Assembly (NCBI GenBank): GCA_016207285.1 | Contig: JACQPW010000052.1 | Span: 1 to 21,451, forward strand | DNA from: Candidatus Kerfeldbacteria bacterium | GTDB lineage: Bacteria; Patescibacteriota; Patescibacteriia; UBA9570 | Length of the DNA stretch: 21,451 nt | Reading direction: 5' to 3' | Shown here: piece after piece, positions 1 through 6,956 of the stretch | Layout of the letters: each line of letters opens with the position of its first letter | Position numbering within the stretch: position 1 is the stretch's first letter | Made by a program: the position numbers and the translations under genes | Notes under the pieces: generated by a model | Told to the model about the DNA's origin: nothing | Database searches by the model: none | The model's input: only the letters and a program-made list of their open reading frames with translations

Positions 1-1
1 C

Positions 2-1213
2 GCCGAGGGTCTGCCCGGCAAGCGCTACTACGGCGGCTGCGAGTTCGTCGACGTCGTCGAAGAGCTGGCTCGTACCCGTGCGCTCGAGCTGTTCGGCCTG
101 ACCGGTGAAGACTACGGCGTCAACGTCCAGCCCCACTCTGGTGCCCAGGCGAACGCGGCGGTCTACCTGGCCGCCATCAAGCCCGGAGACACCATCATGG
201 GGCTCGACCTCTCCAACGGGGGTCACCTCACGCATGGTTCGCCGGTGAACAGCTCCGGCAAGCTGTACCGTGCGGTGCCGTACCACGTCACGTCCGATGG
301 CCTCATCGACCTGGACGAGGTGCGTGACATCGCTCGGCGTGAGCGTCCACAGCTCATCATGACCGGCGCTTCCGCCTACCCGCGTCTGTGGGACTTCGAG
401 GCCTTCCGCCAGATCGCCGATGAGGTCGGTGCCGTGCTCGTCGCGGACATCGCCCACGTGGCGGGGCTGGTCGCCGTCGGTCTGCACCCGAGCCCGTTCG
501 GTCACTGCGACTACATCACCACCACCACGCACAAGACCCTGCGCGGTCCCCGTGGTGGCCTGGTGTTCGCTCGCGCCAGCCTCATGAAGGGGATGAACTC
601 CGCCGTCTTCCCGGGTAGCCAGGGCGGTCCGCTGATGCACGTCATCGCGGGCAAGGCCGTGGCGTTCGGCGAGGCCCTCCGGCCCGAGTTCCGTACCTAC
701 ATGCAGCAGGTGCTGGACAACGCCAAGGCCATGGCGAGGCGGCTGATGACGCACGGCTTCGTGCTCGTCTCCGGCGGCACGGACAATCACCTCATGCTGG
801 TGGACCTGTCCAAGTGCCCGTACTCCGGCAAGGACGCGGAGCGCACCCTCGGCCTGGCCGGCATCACGGTGAACAAGAATACCGTGCCCAACGAGCCGCG
901 CAGCCCGTTCGTCACCTCCGGCATCCGTATCGGGACGCCGGCCATGACGACCCGCGGCTGTGTCGAGACCGACGCCATCCTCGTGGCGGACTGGATCGCC
1001 GAGGCGCTCGAACATCGCGACGATGCTACGCGCCTGGCCGAAGTCCGCTTCCAGGTGCACGAGCTGATGCGCCAGCGGCCGGTGCCCACCGACCGGCCTG
1101 TCCACGACGAGGACGACGGCAGCCCCGACTGGGACTGCAACGCCCACGGTGAAGGAGCCGGCAGCGGTACGCGCACCACGGTCGGCTACGACCCGGACGC
1201 CGACGCGGAATAG
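2..1213 (+). CDS. glyA: Serine hydroxymethyltransferase, 5'-truncated by window edge
   Basis: This PLP enzyme interconverts serine plus tetrahydrofolate with glycine plus 5,10-methylene-THF in cytosolic one-carbon metabolism. The frame is open from base 2, before the first ATG at 197, and already reads family sequence (PGKRYYGGCEFVD, NVQPHSGAQAN), so roughly 50-60 N-terminal residues are missing and the ATG at 197 is internal. Visible family motifs are GGHLTHGSPVN, DIAHVAGLV, the PLP-lysine motif TTTTHKTLRGPRGG, FPGSQGGP and the C-terminal SGIRIGTPAMTTRG. About 45 residues follow the usual family end: an acidic, low-complexity tail (DEDDGSPDWD, then a Gly/Thr stretch). Codon use is strongly G/C at third positions, unlike every later gene, so the gene may belong to a different genome or be recently acquired. 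The family call is secure; its link to the rest of the window is not. Confidence 0.97.
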   Translation, partial: AEGLPGKRYYGGCEFVDVVEELARTRALELFGLTGEDYGVNVQPHSGAQANAAVYLAAIKPGDTIMGLDLSNGGHLTHGSPVNSSGKLYRAVPYHVTSDGLIDLDEVRDIARRERPQLIMTGASAYPRLWDFEAFRQIADEVGAVLVADIAHVAGLVAVGLHPSPFGHCDYITTTTHKTLRGPRGGLVFARASLMKGMNSAVFPGSQGGPLMHVIAGKAVAFGEALRPEFRTYMQQVLDNAKAMARRLMTHGFVLVSGGTDNHLMLVDLSKCPYSGKDAERTLGLAGITVNKNTVPNEPRSPFVTSGIRIGTPAMTTRGCVETDAILVADWIAEALEHRDDATRLAEVRFQVHELMRQRPVPTDRPVHDEDDGSPDWDCNAHGEGAGSGTRTTVGYDPDADAE

Positions 1214-1358
1214 GAGGGTAGAGTCTAGGAGGACCCGGGGCAGGAGAGAGACAGCCAATCCTCCTGACCCGCACCCCTATCGACATCACCACTTGGTGAC
1301 GATGGGGGTTGGCAGTGGACCTTTGCTTAGCTATACTTCATTTCTATACTAGAGCTGA
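1214..1358. other. Composition junction between GC-rich and AT-rich segments
   Basis: Bases 1214 to about 1310 keep the GC-rich character of glyA. From about 1318 the sequence turns abruptly A/T-rich, with two TATACT hexamers (1332-1337, 1345-1350). No convincing gene lies between the glyA stop and 1358. An open frame of 67 codons ending at 1352 overlaps glyA and looks non-coding. The change of composition, with a truncated gene end immediately downstream, marks either a contig chimera or an insertion boundary. Confidence 0.55.
1273..1309 (+). terminator. Strong hairpin downstream of glyA
   Basis: ACCCCTATCG, a 3-base bulge, TCACC, loop ACTT, GGTGA, CGATGGGGGT: about 15 pairs (one G-T) with a bulge of ACA. 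It starts 60 bases after the glyA stop and no T-run follows, so it would be an imperfect intrinsic terminator or an mRNA 3'-end structure. A second inverted repeat, AGGAGGA (1227-1233) with TCCTCCT (1259-1265), lies between the stop codon and this hairpin. Confidence 0.5.
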
Positions 1359-1472
1359 TTTGAAGAAGTCATATCTTTGAACAAAACCATTATTATTGGG
1401 GAAATTGGTGAGCTTCCAAGGAACGTGATGAAAGAAATCAGTCGTAAAGTTAGTCTAGCATTGGGGCTATAA
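1359..1472 (+). pseudogene. MazF/PemK-like toxin C-terminal remnant
   Basis: The frame from 1359 to the TAA at 1470-1472 encodes 37 residues, FEEVISLNKTIIIGEIGELP and then RNVMKEISRKVSLALGL. This resembles the C-terminal end of MazF/PemK-family endoribonucleases, where a 'DK.R...KIG.LP...M..V..AL..SLGL' pattern is typical. Everything upstream that would hold the SH3-like fold is absent: in-frame stops lie at 1356 (TGA) and 1350 (TAG). No plausible initiation codon would give a functional protein. It is probably the stump of a toxin gene cut at the composition junction. The assignment rests on a short pattern and could be coincidental. Confidence 0.4.
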
Positions 1473-1478
1473 GAAGTG

Positions 1479-3239
1479 CTAACGTTCTGCCGGTATCAAT
1501 AAGTTAAGTAAGTGCTGGGGAAATAGGTTGTCGGCTCGGCGACGTAACGTCGCCAGATCTTTTTCTGGCAGGTTTGCGACTGCGCTGCGTAGATCAACCA
1601 AGTAGTCTGATAGTTCACGGCGTATTTGCGTTTCTTTTAAGGCATCACCGATATAGGCTAGTTGGATCAGCGTTGCTACATCAACAGGATCAGTTGTGTT
1701 CAATTGATCAAGCAGTGCAACACAGGTATTTTCTAACACTGCATTTTGCTCATCACTATATGTTTTACGCACAATTTGTTCAACCAAACTGCGGTACTGT
1801 TCTGGCAGGACTTGATAATCACCCGCCACGTCCATCGATAGCTCAATGGCACCACGGATACCATGAGCCAGAGTTTCGATAGCGACTGGTGTATGGCCGC
1901 TTAACATCGCTAAACAATCATTACCAGCCTGGCGCAAATCTAATCGCGCTGTATCAGTTAGTAGGTGCTCCATGGCCACGCGATGTGCAACTCGGACTGC
2001 TTTAGCGTCTGGAGTATGAATGAGATGATCAGCCGCCGCATAGTTTTTGGCCTGCATCAATTTATCAAGATGCACAAACATACCATCACCCAGCAGCTCA
2101 CGCACTGTGCCTAAAAATGTGCGCCATGGTTTTAAGCGATCATTATCTGCATCTGGTGCCGTGACATTCGCATAATAGGCGGCCAATAATTGCTCTTGAA
2201 AATCTGCTGGTGCATTGGCCATATGCAGCAAACTATCCAGGATCTGTTGCTCGTCAGGGTAAGCAACAATACTGTCATCATTCGCACCAACCTGTCGTAA
2301 GTGGGCGGTGGCGTTGGTTTCAGTCACGGCTTCATTCAGCCATTGAAAGCGATGGGGTAGTAGTTTTTGGTGTAGCACAGTCAGTCCAACGCGTTGAGTA
2401 GTTACCCTTGGGTTAGACCCAGTATCTATTAAAAAGGTTTGTCCAGACAGCAAATGGTAGAATTCATGAGTAACCGCATGTTTAACGATATTGGAACCAT
2501 GGTCAAACAGTTCATAGCTTATTGATACCGTATTTTGATTAGGATCGTAATATCCTGAACCTTTATGCACAACCGATGTGCTTGGATTAGTAAACGGGTC
2601 AATGACGCGCATCGTTACCTGAGCTAAACGTTCACGGGCTAGCACTGGGTCAAGTGGCAACCGCAATGCCTCAATTACTCCGGGTAACTCGTTCAAAAAA
2701 TCTGCTTTATGTTGCTCTAACGCAGCTTGGCGTTCGGCCAAGTGTTCGGTCATATTTTCTAAGCGTAAGCGAAAAATATCTAGATACAGTTGATAGGGCA
2801 AATTACCAGCCATTAAACAATCTGCCAGATCTTCAAAGGTATACTGCGGGTTTAACTCGCCGGTTGATTTGATTGCACCAAGCTCAACGAGATGCTGGCG
2901 ACTGTGTGGGTCAAGACTGTCAACAGCATGTAAGAGGCGAAACGCACTAGCTCTAAACAACTGATCCGTAGCGTCATGGAGCATTGGATCCATCTGGTCA
3001 ACCTGGCTTAAATACTGTAGCTTTTCATGCACTGCTTCAGCCAACTGCTGTTCAGTAATACTGTCATCGCCAGCATCGTGTCGTTGTTTATCTCTAATGA
3101 CATCGGCCATAAACCATTTTTGAGTGTGGCCGGCACGTTCATGTTCGGCATGTTGGCGCTCACGCAACTGTTGATAAGCTGGATCCTGTTCTGGATTAAC
3201 TACTTTGCGTGTTGGTTGTCTTCTTTCTGGTCTGGGCAT
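1479..3239 (-). CDS. HExxH (gluzincin-like) metallopeptidase-like protein
   Basis: The protein has 586 residues; I do not recognise the family. The zinc-protease signature HEFYH lies at residues 258-262 in a helical context (IVKHAVTHEFYHLLSG). About 40 residues later comes WLNEAVTE (300-307), which resembles the WLNEG-type segment that supplies the third zinc-ligand glutamate in gluzincins such as M1. The first 200 residues are charged and helical, beginning with a Pro/Arg-rich stretch; the last 200 are helical and contain no motif I know. There is no signal peptide or membrane segment, so it should be cytoplasmic unless exported another way. ATG at 3237-3239 is chosen; an AAGG lies 8 bases upstream. 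It diverges from the FG-GAP gene across 63 bases. Fold and metal site are inferred; substrate is unknown, and a degenerate non-catalytic member is possible. Confidence 0.8.
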   Translation of the reverse strand: MPRPERRQPTRKVVNPEQDPAYQQLRERQHAEHERAGHTQKWFMADVIRDKQRHDAGDDSITEQQLAEAVHEKLQYLSQVDQMDPMLHDATDQLFRASAFRLLHAVDSLDPHSRQHLVELGAIKSTGELNPQYTFEDLADCLMAGNLPYQLYLDIFRLRLENMTEHLAERQAALEQHKADFLNELPGVIEALRLPLDPVLARERLAQVTMRVIDPFTNPSTSVVHKGSGYYDPNQNTVSISYELFDHGSNIVKHAVTHEFYHLLSGQTFLIDTGSNPRVTTQRVGLTVLHQKLLPHRFQWLNEAVTETNATAHLRQVGANDDSIVAYPDEQQILDSLLHMANAPADFQEQLLAAYYANVTAPDADNDRLKPWRTFLGTVRELLGDGMFVHLDKLMQAKNYAAADHLIHTPDAKAVRVAHRVAMEHLLTDTARLDLRQAGNDCLAMLSGHTPVAIETLAHGIRGAIELSMDVAGDYQVLPEQYRSLVEQIVRKTYSDEQNAVLENTCVALLDQLNTTDPVDVATLIQLAYIGDALKETQIRRELSDYLVDLRSAVANLPEKDLATLRRRADNLFPQHLLNLLIPAER

Positions 3240-3266
3240 AAAAGTACCTTATCACAAAGCTTAAAT

Positions 3267-3296
3267 ATGACAAGGCGCTGGGCAATATGTTACACT
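3267..3296 (+). promoter_or_regulatory. Promoter for FG-GAP/L,D-transpeptidase gene (leaderless)
   Basis: -35 ATGACA (3267-3272), 18-base spacer, -10 TACACT (3291-3296). The predicted start point falls on or next to the ATG at 3303, so the message would have no leader. The same TACACT hexamer serves the zinc-ribbon gene at 20666. The divergent metallopeptidase gene must be driven from the same 63 bases, but I found no clear box for it. Confidence 0.5.
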
Positions 3297-3302
3297 AGCA
3301 AC

Positions 3303-4697
3303 ATGAAATATAGTCTTGTTTTTAGTCTGGCTTTGCTGTTACCAAGCGTTACGTTGGCCTACGATACGATGGCTCCAGAAGTGCGCGTGTTTGATCAGGA
3401 GTTCAATCAAGTGAGTAGTTTCAATGCTTTGAACGGCAGTTTTGACGGCGGTATGGATGTCGCGGTCGGGGACGTAGATGGCGACGGTGATGATGAAATT
3501 GTTATCGCCGCTGGGCGCAGTGGTGGCCCGATGGTGCAAGTGTTTCAAGGCGATGGCACTTTAATTGCGCAGTGGTTTGCCTATAGCGACAGTTTACGCA
3601 CTGGAGTAAAAGTAGCAGTAGGCGATTTGGACGCTGACGGTAAAGCTGAGATCATCACTGGCGTAGGCGCCGGCGGCGGTCCCCAGGTGCGCGTGTTTAC
3701 AGCCGATGGTACCAGTAAATTCGGTAGCGGCTTCTTTGCCTTCGACAGTAGTTTCCGCGGTGGTTGTGATGTTACTGTTGGGGATTTTAATGGCGACGGT
3801 AAGGCTGAAATTGCGGCAGCAGCTGGCCCCGGTGGCTCGCCCCATGTGCGGGTGTTTTCCCGCAAAGGTAAATTTTTAGGTACTGAGTTTCGTCCGTTTG
3901 CTACTGATAATACTGGCGGCGTCTCTCTGGCGACTGCCAATGTGGATGGTGGTGACGATGATGAGTTAGTGATGGCTATCCAGTCTGCGGGTGAAGCCTG
4001 GGTGAAAACCTACAAAAATGACGGCAGTATCCTTGGGGAATGGAAAAGTTTCGATGATTTGTACAGTGGTTTAGCGATTGGTGCTGGTGATCTGAACGGT
4101 GATGGTAAAGATGAAGTAGCGGTCACGCCACGACAAAGTGCTGGTCCACATGTGTTGTGGTATAAAGGTCATGGTACGTATACCGGTGACAACTTTTTTG
4201 CCTATCCAGAAGATTTTCGGGGCGGTTTAAATATTGCGACGGGGGATATTGATGGTGATGGTGACTTAGACATCGTGACTGTTCCTGGAAAGAATCGAGC
4301 CGCTGGTCGAGTAGATTTAGTGCGGTATGTGGATGTCGATATTTCTGAACAAACTACCCGGGTCTATGAATACGGCGAACTCGTGCGCGAATTTCTCGTC
4401 TCCACCGGGATCACAAAATATCCCACGACGTTAGGTGAATTTTCAGTGCAGCGTAAAATTTATAATAAAGACTACAAGTGGAGTTACGGTGAAAACCATC
4501 CAGACAATTACGACATCAAAGACGTCAAATGGAATTTATTGTTTAATGCCAGCGACCGTCAATATTTGCATTATGCCTATTGGCATAATGACTTCGGTAA
4601 GCGGCGAAGCCATGGATGCGTCAATATCGATCGAATTAATTCGGAGTGGTTATATAACTGGGCATCGATTGGCGATCCAGTCATTGTTCACGATTAG
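3303..4697 (+). CDS. Secreted FG-GAP repeat protein with L,D-transpeptidase (YkuD) domain
   Basis: The protein has 464 residues. A signal peptide (1-19, MKYSLVFSLALLLPSVTLA) is followed by about six repeats of 50-53 residues, each with a Ca2+-binding-like acidic loop: DVDGDGDDE (57), DLDADGKAE (108), DFNGDGKAE (161), NVDGGDDDE (213), DLNGDGKDE (263), DIDGDGDLD (315). This is the FG-GAP/VCBS-like beta-propeller pattern. From about residue 340 a YkuD L,D-transpeptidase domain follows, with H423 and SHGCVN at 436-441; C439 is the expected nucleophile. The enzyme would crosslink or modify peptidoglycan outside the membrane while the propeller binds a partner or Ca2+. The frame is open upstream to 3027, but that stretch overlaps the opposite gene; ATG 3303 is chosen because it begins the signal peptide and fits the promoter. 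The fourth repeat (DGGDDDE) is degenerate. Confidence 0.93.
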   Translation: MKYSLVFSLALLLPSVTLAYDTMAPEVRVFDQEFNQVSSFNALNGSFDGGMDVAVGDVDGDGDDEIVIAAGRSGGPMVQVFQGDGTLIAQWFAYSDSLRTGVKVAVGDLDADGKAEIITGVGAGGGPQVRVFTADGTSKFGSGFFAFDSSFRGGCDVTVGDFNGDGKAEIAAAAGPGGSPHVRVFSRKGKFLGTEFRPFATDNTGGVSLATANVDGGDDDELVMAIQSAGEAWVKTYKNDGSILGEWKSFDDLYSGLAIGAGDLNGDGKDEVAVTPRQSAGPHVLWYKGHGTYTGDNFFAYPEDFRGGLNIATGDIDGDGDLDIVTVPGKNRAAGRVDLVRYVDVDISEQTTRVYEYGELVREFLVSTGITKYPTTLGEFSVQRKIYNKDYKWSYGENHPDNYDIKDVKWNLLFNASDRQYLHYAYWHNDFGKRRSHGCVNIDRINSEWLYNWASIGDPVIVHD

Positions 4698-4698
4698 T

Positions 4699-5244
4699 AT
4701 GTTTTGGTTTTGGTTGTTATTCTTTCCACTGCTTGCTCAAGCAGCTACTTTGCCCCAGCCGTCCGATGTGGTGCTATTGCATGAGGGTGTCGCCGAAGAC
4801 GCCCAAAGCGATTATAACTATATTTTTACCGTGGATGGAGATGATACCATTTACACGTGTCAGGCTAATCGTTGTAGTCTCATTCCGTTTCGTGATCAAG
4901 CCCTGGTTAACATCGTCGTGTACGAATTACCCGACGGTTATCAGCGGGTAGCTAATTTAGTGGATCAAAGTGTCTTACAAGAATATCAGGCTAACGCCGC
5001 TCACCAATATCGGGTAGAGGGTTTAGAAACAGCCCTCACCGCTACGGCATCTACCCGCAGTTATCATACCCTGACTATTCAGGCTGATGGTAGCATAGAA
5101 CGTGAGGCGGTCAGCCAAGAGCGCAATCCAGCGGAGATCATCCCTGCAGCTGGTTCTGGCTGGGCTTGGATCTGGTGGTTAGTTGGAGGTAGCGTTGTGG
5201 TTGGCCTAGGGGCTGGTATTGTATTGTGGAAACGGCGGTTTTAA
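4699..5244 (+). CDS. Small extracytoplasmic protein with C-terminal membrane anchor
   Basis: The protein has 181 residues; no family recognised. It has an N-terminal signal (MFWFWLLFFPLLAQA), an ectodomain of about 125 residues with one Cys pair (CQANRC), and a C-terminal transmembrane helix (about 154-177) ending in positive residues (WKRRF). This gives an outside ectodomain with a short cytoplasmic tail. The start ATG is one base after the previous stop (TAG-T-ATG), which implies translational coupling to the FG-GAP/transpeptidase gene and a shared role at the cell surface. The frame is open back to 4435, but that part overlaps the transpeptidase domain in another frame; the ATG at 4699 directly begins the signal peptide. 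Confidence 0.85.
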   Translation: MFWFWLLFFPLLAQAATLPQPSDVVLLHEGVAEDAQSDYNYIFTVDGDDTIYTCQANRCSLIPFRDQALVNIVVYELPDGYQRVANLVDQSVLQEYQANAAHQYRVEGLETALTATASTRSYHTLTIQADGSIEREAVSQERNPAEIIPAAGSGWAWIWWLVGGSVVVGLGAGIVLWKRRF

Positions 5245-5252
5245 TTTATACT
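5224..5252 (+). promoter_or_regulatory. Promoter for secD, near-leaderless
   Basis: -35 TTGTGG (5224-5229), 17-base spacer, -10 TATACT (5247-5252). The secD ATG is 8 bases after the -10, so the transcript would have a leader of at most one or two bases. It overlaps the 3' end of the preceding gene. The -35 matches the consensus in only three positions. Confidence 0.45.
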
Positions 5253-5260
5253 AGGCCGGT

Positions 5261-6952
5261 ATGAAAATACGCACTAAATTGTGGATTACATTTGGCTTGA
5301 TTATTGCCCTGACCGCTGTGGCTGCCGTGGTGGATTATCCCAATGGTCCAGATATTACTTGGTCTGGTGAGTTAAAGCGGGAACTCAAGGTACAGCTTGG
5401 CTTGGATCTACAAGGTGGTACGGGATTGGTGTACGAAGCCGATTTAAGCCATGTGGGGGCTGGTGAAGAAACGGAGGCTTTGGCTGGTGTGCGTGATGTC
5501 ATTGAACGTCGCGTCAATGCCTTTGGTGTCTCTGAACCGGTCGTGCAAACGAGTCGGTCCGGTGCCAATTGGCGGGTGATTGTGGAACTACCAGGCGTGA
5601 CTGATATTAATGCTGCCATTAAGCAAATTGGTGAAACCCCCACTCTGGAATTTAAAACCGAAGCACCCGAGCAGGGGATTACCGATGAGCAGAAAGGTTT
5701 TATCCAGAGCTTGAATGATCAAACCAAACAGCAAGCCGAAGATGTCCTGACCAAAGCCATGGCCGGTGATGATTTTGCCCAATTAGCTAAAGACAACAGC
5801 CATGATACGTTAACGGTGGATTCAGGTGGGAGCTTGGGTTATGTGGAGCGAGCAGAGCTGGAACCAGCGGTGGCAGAGGTTGCTTTTGCTGCTAACCCTG
5901 GAGACATTATTCCGAGTGTCATTGAAACGGAGGTTGGCTATTACGTGTTAAAGGTAGAGGATAAAACCACTGGCGTTTTGGATGTGCTCAACGGTATTAT
6001 CCCCACTGCTCCTGACGGTGCCGCTACAGTAGAAGCGGTTAAATTAGATCAGATTTTAATGCAAAAGTTACCGCTCGATAGTAGTTTGTTCGGTGCGCAG
6101 TATGTTGAGACACAACTCACCGGTAAACAATTGGAACGAGCCGATGTCCAGTTTGATGGCACGACGTCCGTACCAGTGGTTGGTTTAGTGTTCAATGCGG
6201 AGGGTGCAGATTTGTTTGAACAAATCACTAAGGACAATATCGGTAAAACCATTGCTATTTACCTCGATGGTAGTGCGATTAGCACTCCCATGGTGAACGA
6301 AGCCATCACTGGTGGGGAAGCAGTCATTCAAGGTGATTTTACGTTAGATGAAGCCAAGATCCTAGCGCGACGGCTCAATGAAGGCGCTCTGCCTGTGCCG
6401 ATTACGTTAGTGAATCAGCGTAACATCGGACCCAGTTTAGGTGCTGAGGCCTTGGAACGCAGCGTGTTTGCCGGCTTACTGGCCATGATCTGTTTGGCAG
6501 TATTTATGATCGGTTATTATCGTTACCCCGGTTTAATTGCCATGGGAGCATTAACGGTCTATGGACTACTGTTATTAGCGATCTTTAAACTGTGGCCGAT
6601 TACCTTAACCTTATCAGGGATTGCCGGGTTTATCTTATCACTGGGGATGGCGGTGGACGCGAACGTCTTGATTTTTGAACGGATGAAAGAAGAGTTGCGC
6701 CGCGGTAAAGATTTACAGAGCGCCATTGATGATGGTTTTAAACGGGCTTGGTTATCGATTCGTGATTCGAATGTATCGTCATTGATTACGTGTGTCATTC
6801 TAACCTGGTTTGGCACTTCTGTGATTAAAGGTTTCGCCCTGACGCTAGCGATTGGTATCCTGTTAAGTTTATTTACCGCGATTACGGTGACGCGTTTATT
6901 CTTGAAAGTCTTACCGTTAAAACATCCGTGGTTGTACGGAATCAAACAATAA
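5261..6952 (+). CDS. secD: Protein translocase subunit SecD with parvulin-like insert
   Basis: SecD (563 residues) works with SecF as a proton-driven membrane unit that helps SecYEG-exported proteins leave the channel. TM1 is at about 7-25. The periplasmic P1 region starts with LGLDLQGG (47-53). Five membrane segments follow at about 400-550, with conserved GMAVDANVLIFER at 462-474. Between TLEF (130) and the second half of P1 lies an unusual segment, about 155-236, matching a PpiC/parvulin peptidyl-prolyl isomerase: AGDDFAQLAKDNS, SGGSLGYVERAELEPA and VETEVGYYVLKVED-like elements (GDDFAxLA, GGxLG, TExGYYxxKV). SecD proteins normally lack this domain. It would sit outside the membrane, where a foldase could act on emerging chains. 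No clear Shine-Dalgarno site. SecD identity is secure; the isomerase call rests on motif pattern. Confidence 0.96.
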   Translation: MKIRTKLWITFGLIIALTAVAAVVDYPNGPDITWSGELKRELKVQLGLDLQGGTGLVYEADLSHVGAGEETEALAGVRDVIERRVNAFGVSEPVVQTSRSGANWRVIVELPGVTDINAAIKQIGETPTLEFKTEAPEQGITDEQKGFIQSLNDQTKQQAEDVLTKAMAGDDFAQLAKDNSHDTLTVDSGGSLGYVERAELEPAVAEVAFAANPGDIIPSVIETEVGYYVLKVEDKTTGVLDVLNGIIPTAPDGAATVEAVKLDQILMQKLPLDSSLFGAQYVETQLTGKQLERADVQFDGTTSVPVVGLVFNAEGADLFEQITKDNIGKTIAIYLDGSAISTPMVNEAITGGEAVIQGDFTLDEAKILARRLNEGALPVPITLVNQRNIGPSLGAEALERSVFAGLLAMICLAVFMIGYYRYPGLIAMGALTVYGLLLLAIFKLWPITLTLSGIAGFILSLGMAVDANVLIFERMKEELRRGKDLQSAIDDGFKRAWLSIRDSNVSSLITCVILTWFGTSVIKGFALTLAIGILLSLFTAITVTRLFLKVLPLKHPWLYGIKQ

Positions 6953-6956
6953 ATAT

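Noticed and set aside
814..1152. Open frames overlapping glyA on both strands (for example 814-1152 plus and 787-1179 minus)
   Set aside because: They are by-products of GC-rich coding sequence. The glyA frame carries clear family motifs over the same bases.
1540..1552. A 13-base near-palindrome, CGACGTAACGTCG, that occurs again near 19955-19967
   Set aside because: Both copies lie inside minus-strand coding regions and are read in different frames as ordinary codons. One shared 13-mer is expected by chance in a window of this size.
3027..3302. N-terminal extension of the FG-GAP protein back to 3027
   Set aside because: It overlaps the 5' part of the opposite gene and is not protein-like. 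ATG 3303 begins a clean signal peptide right after a promoter.
4435..4698. N-terminal extension of the small anchored protein back to 4435
   Set aside because: It overlaps the catalytic part of the L,D-transpeptidase in another frame. ATG 4699 starts the signal peptide.
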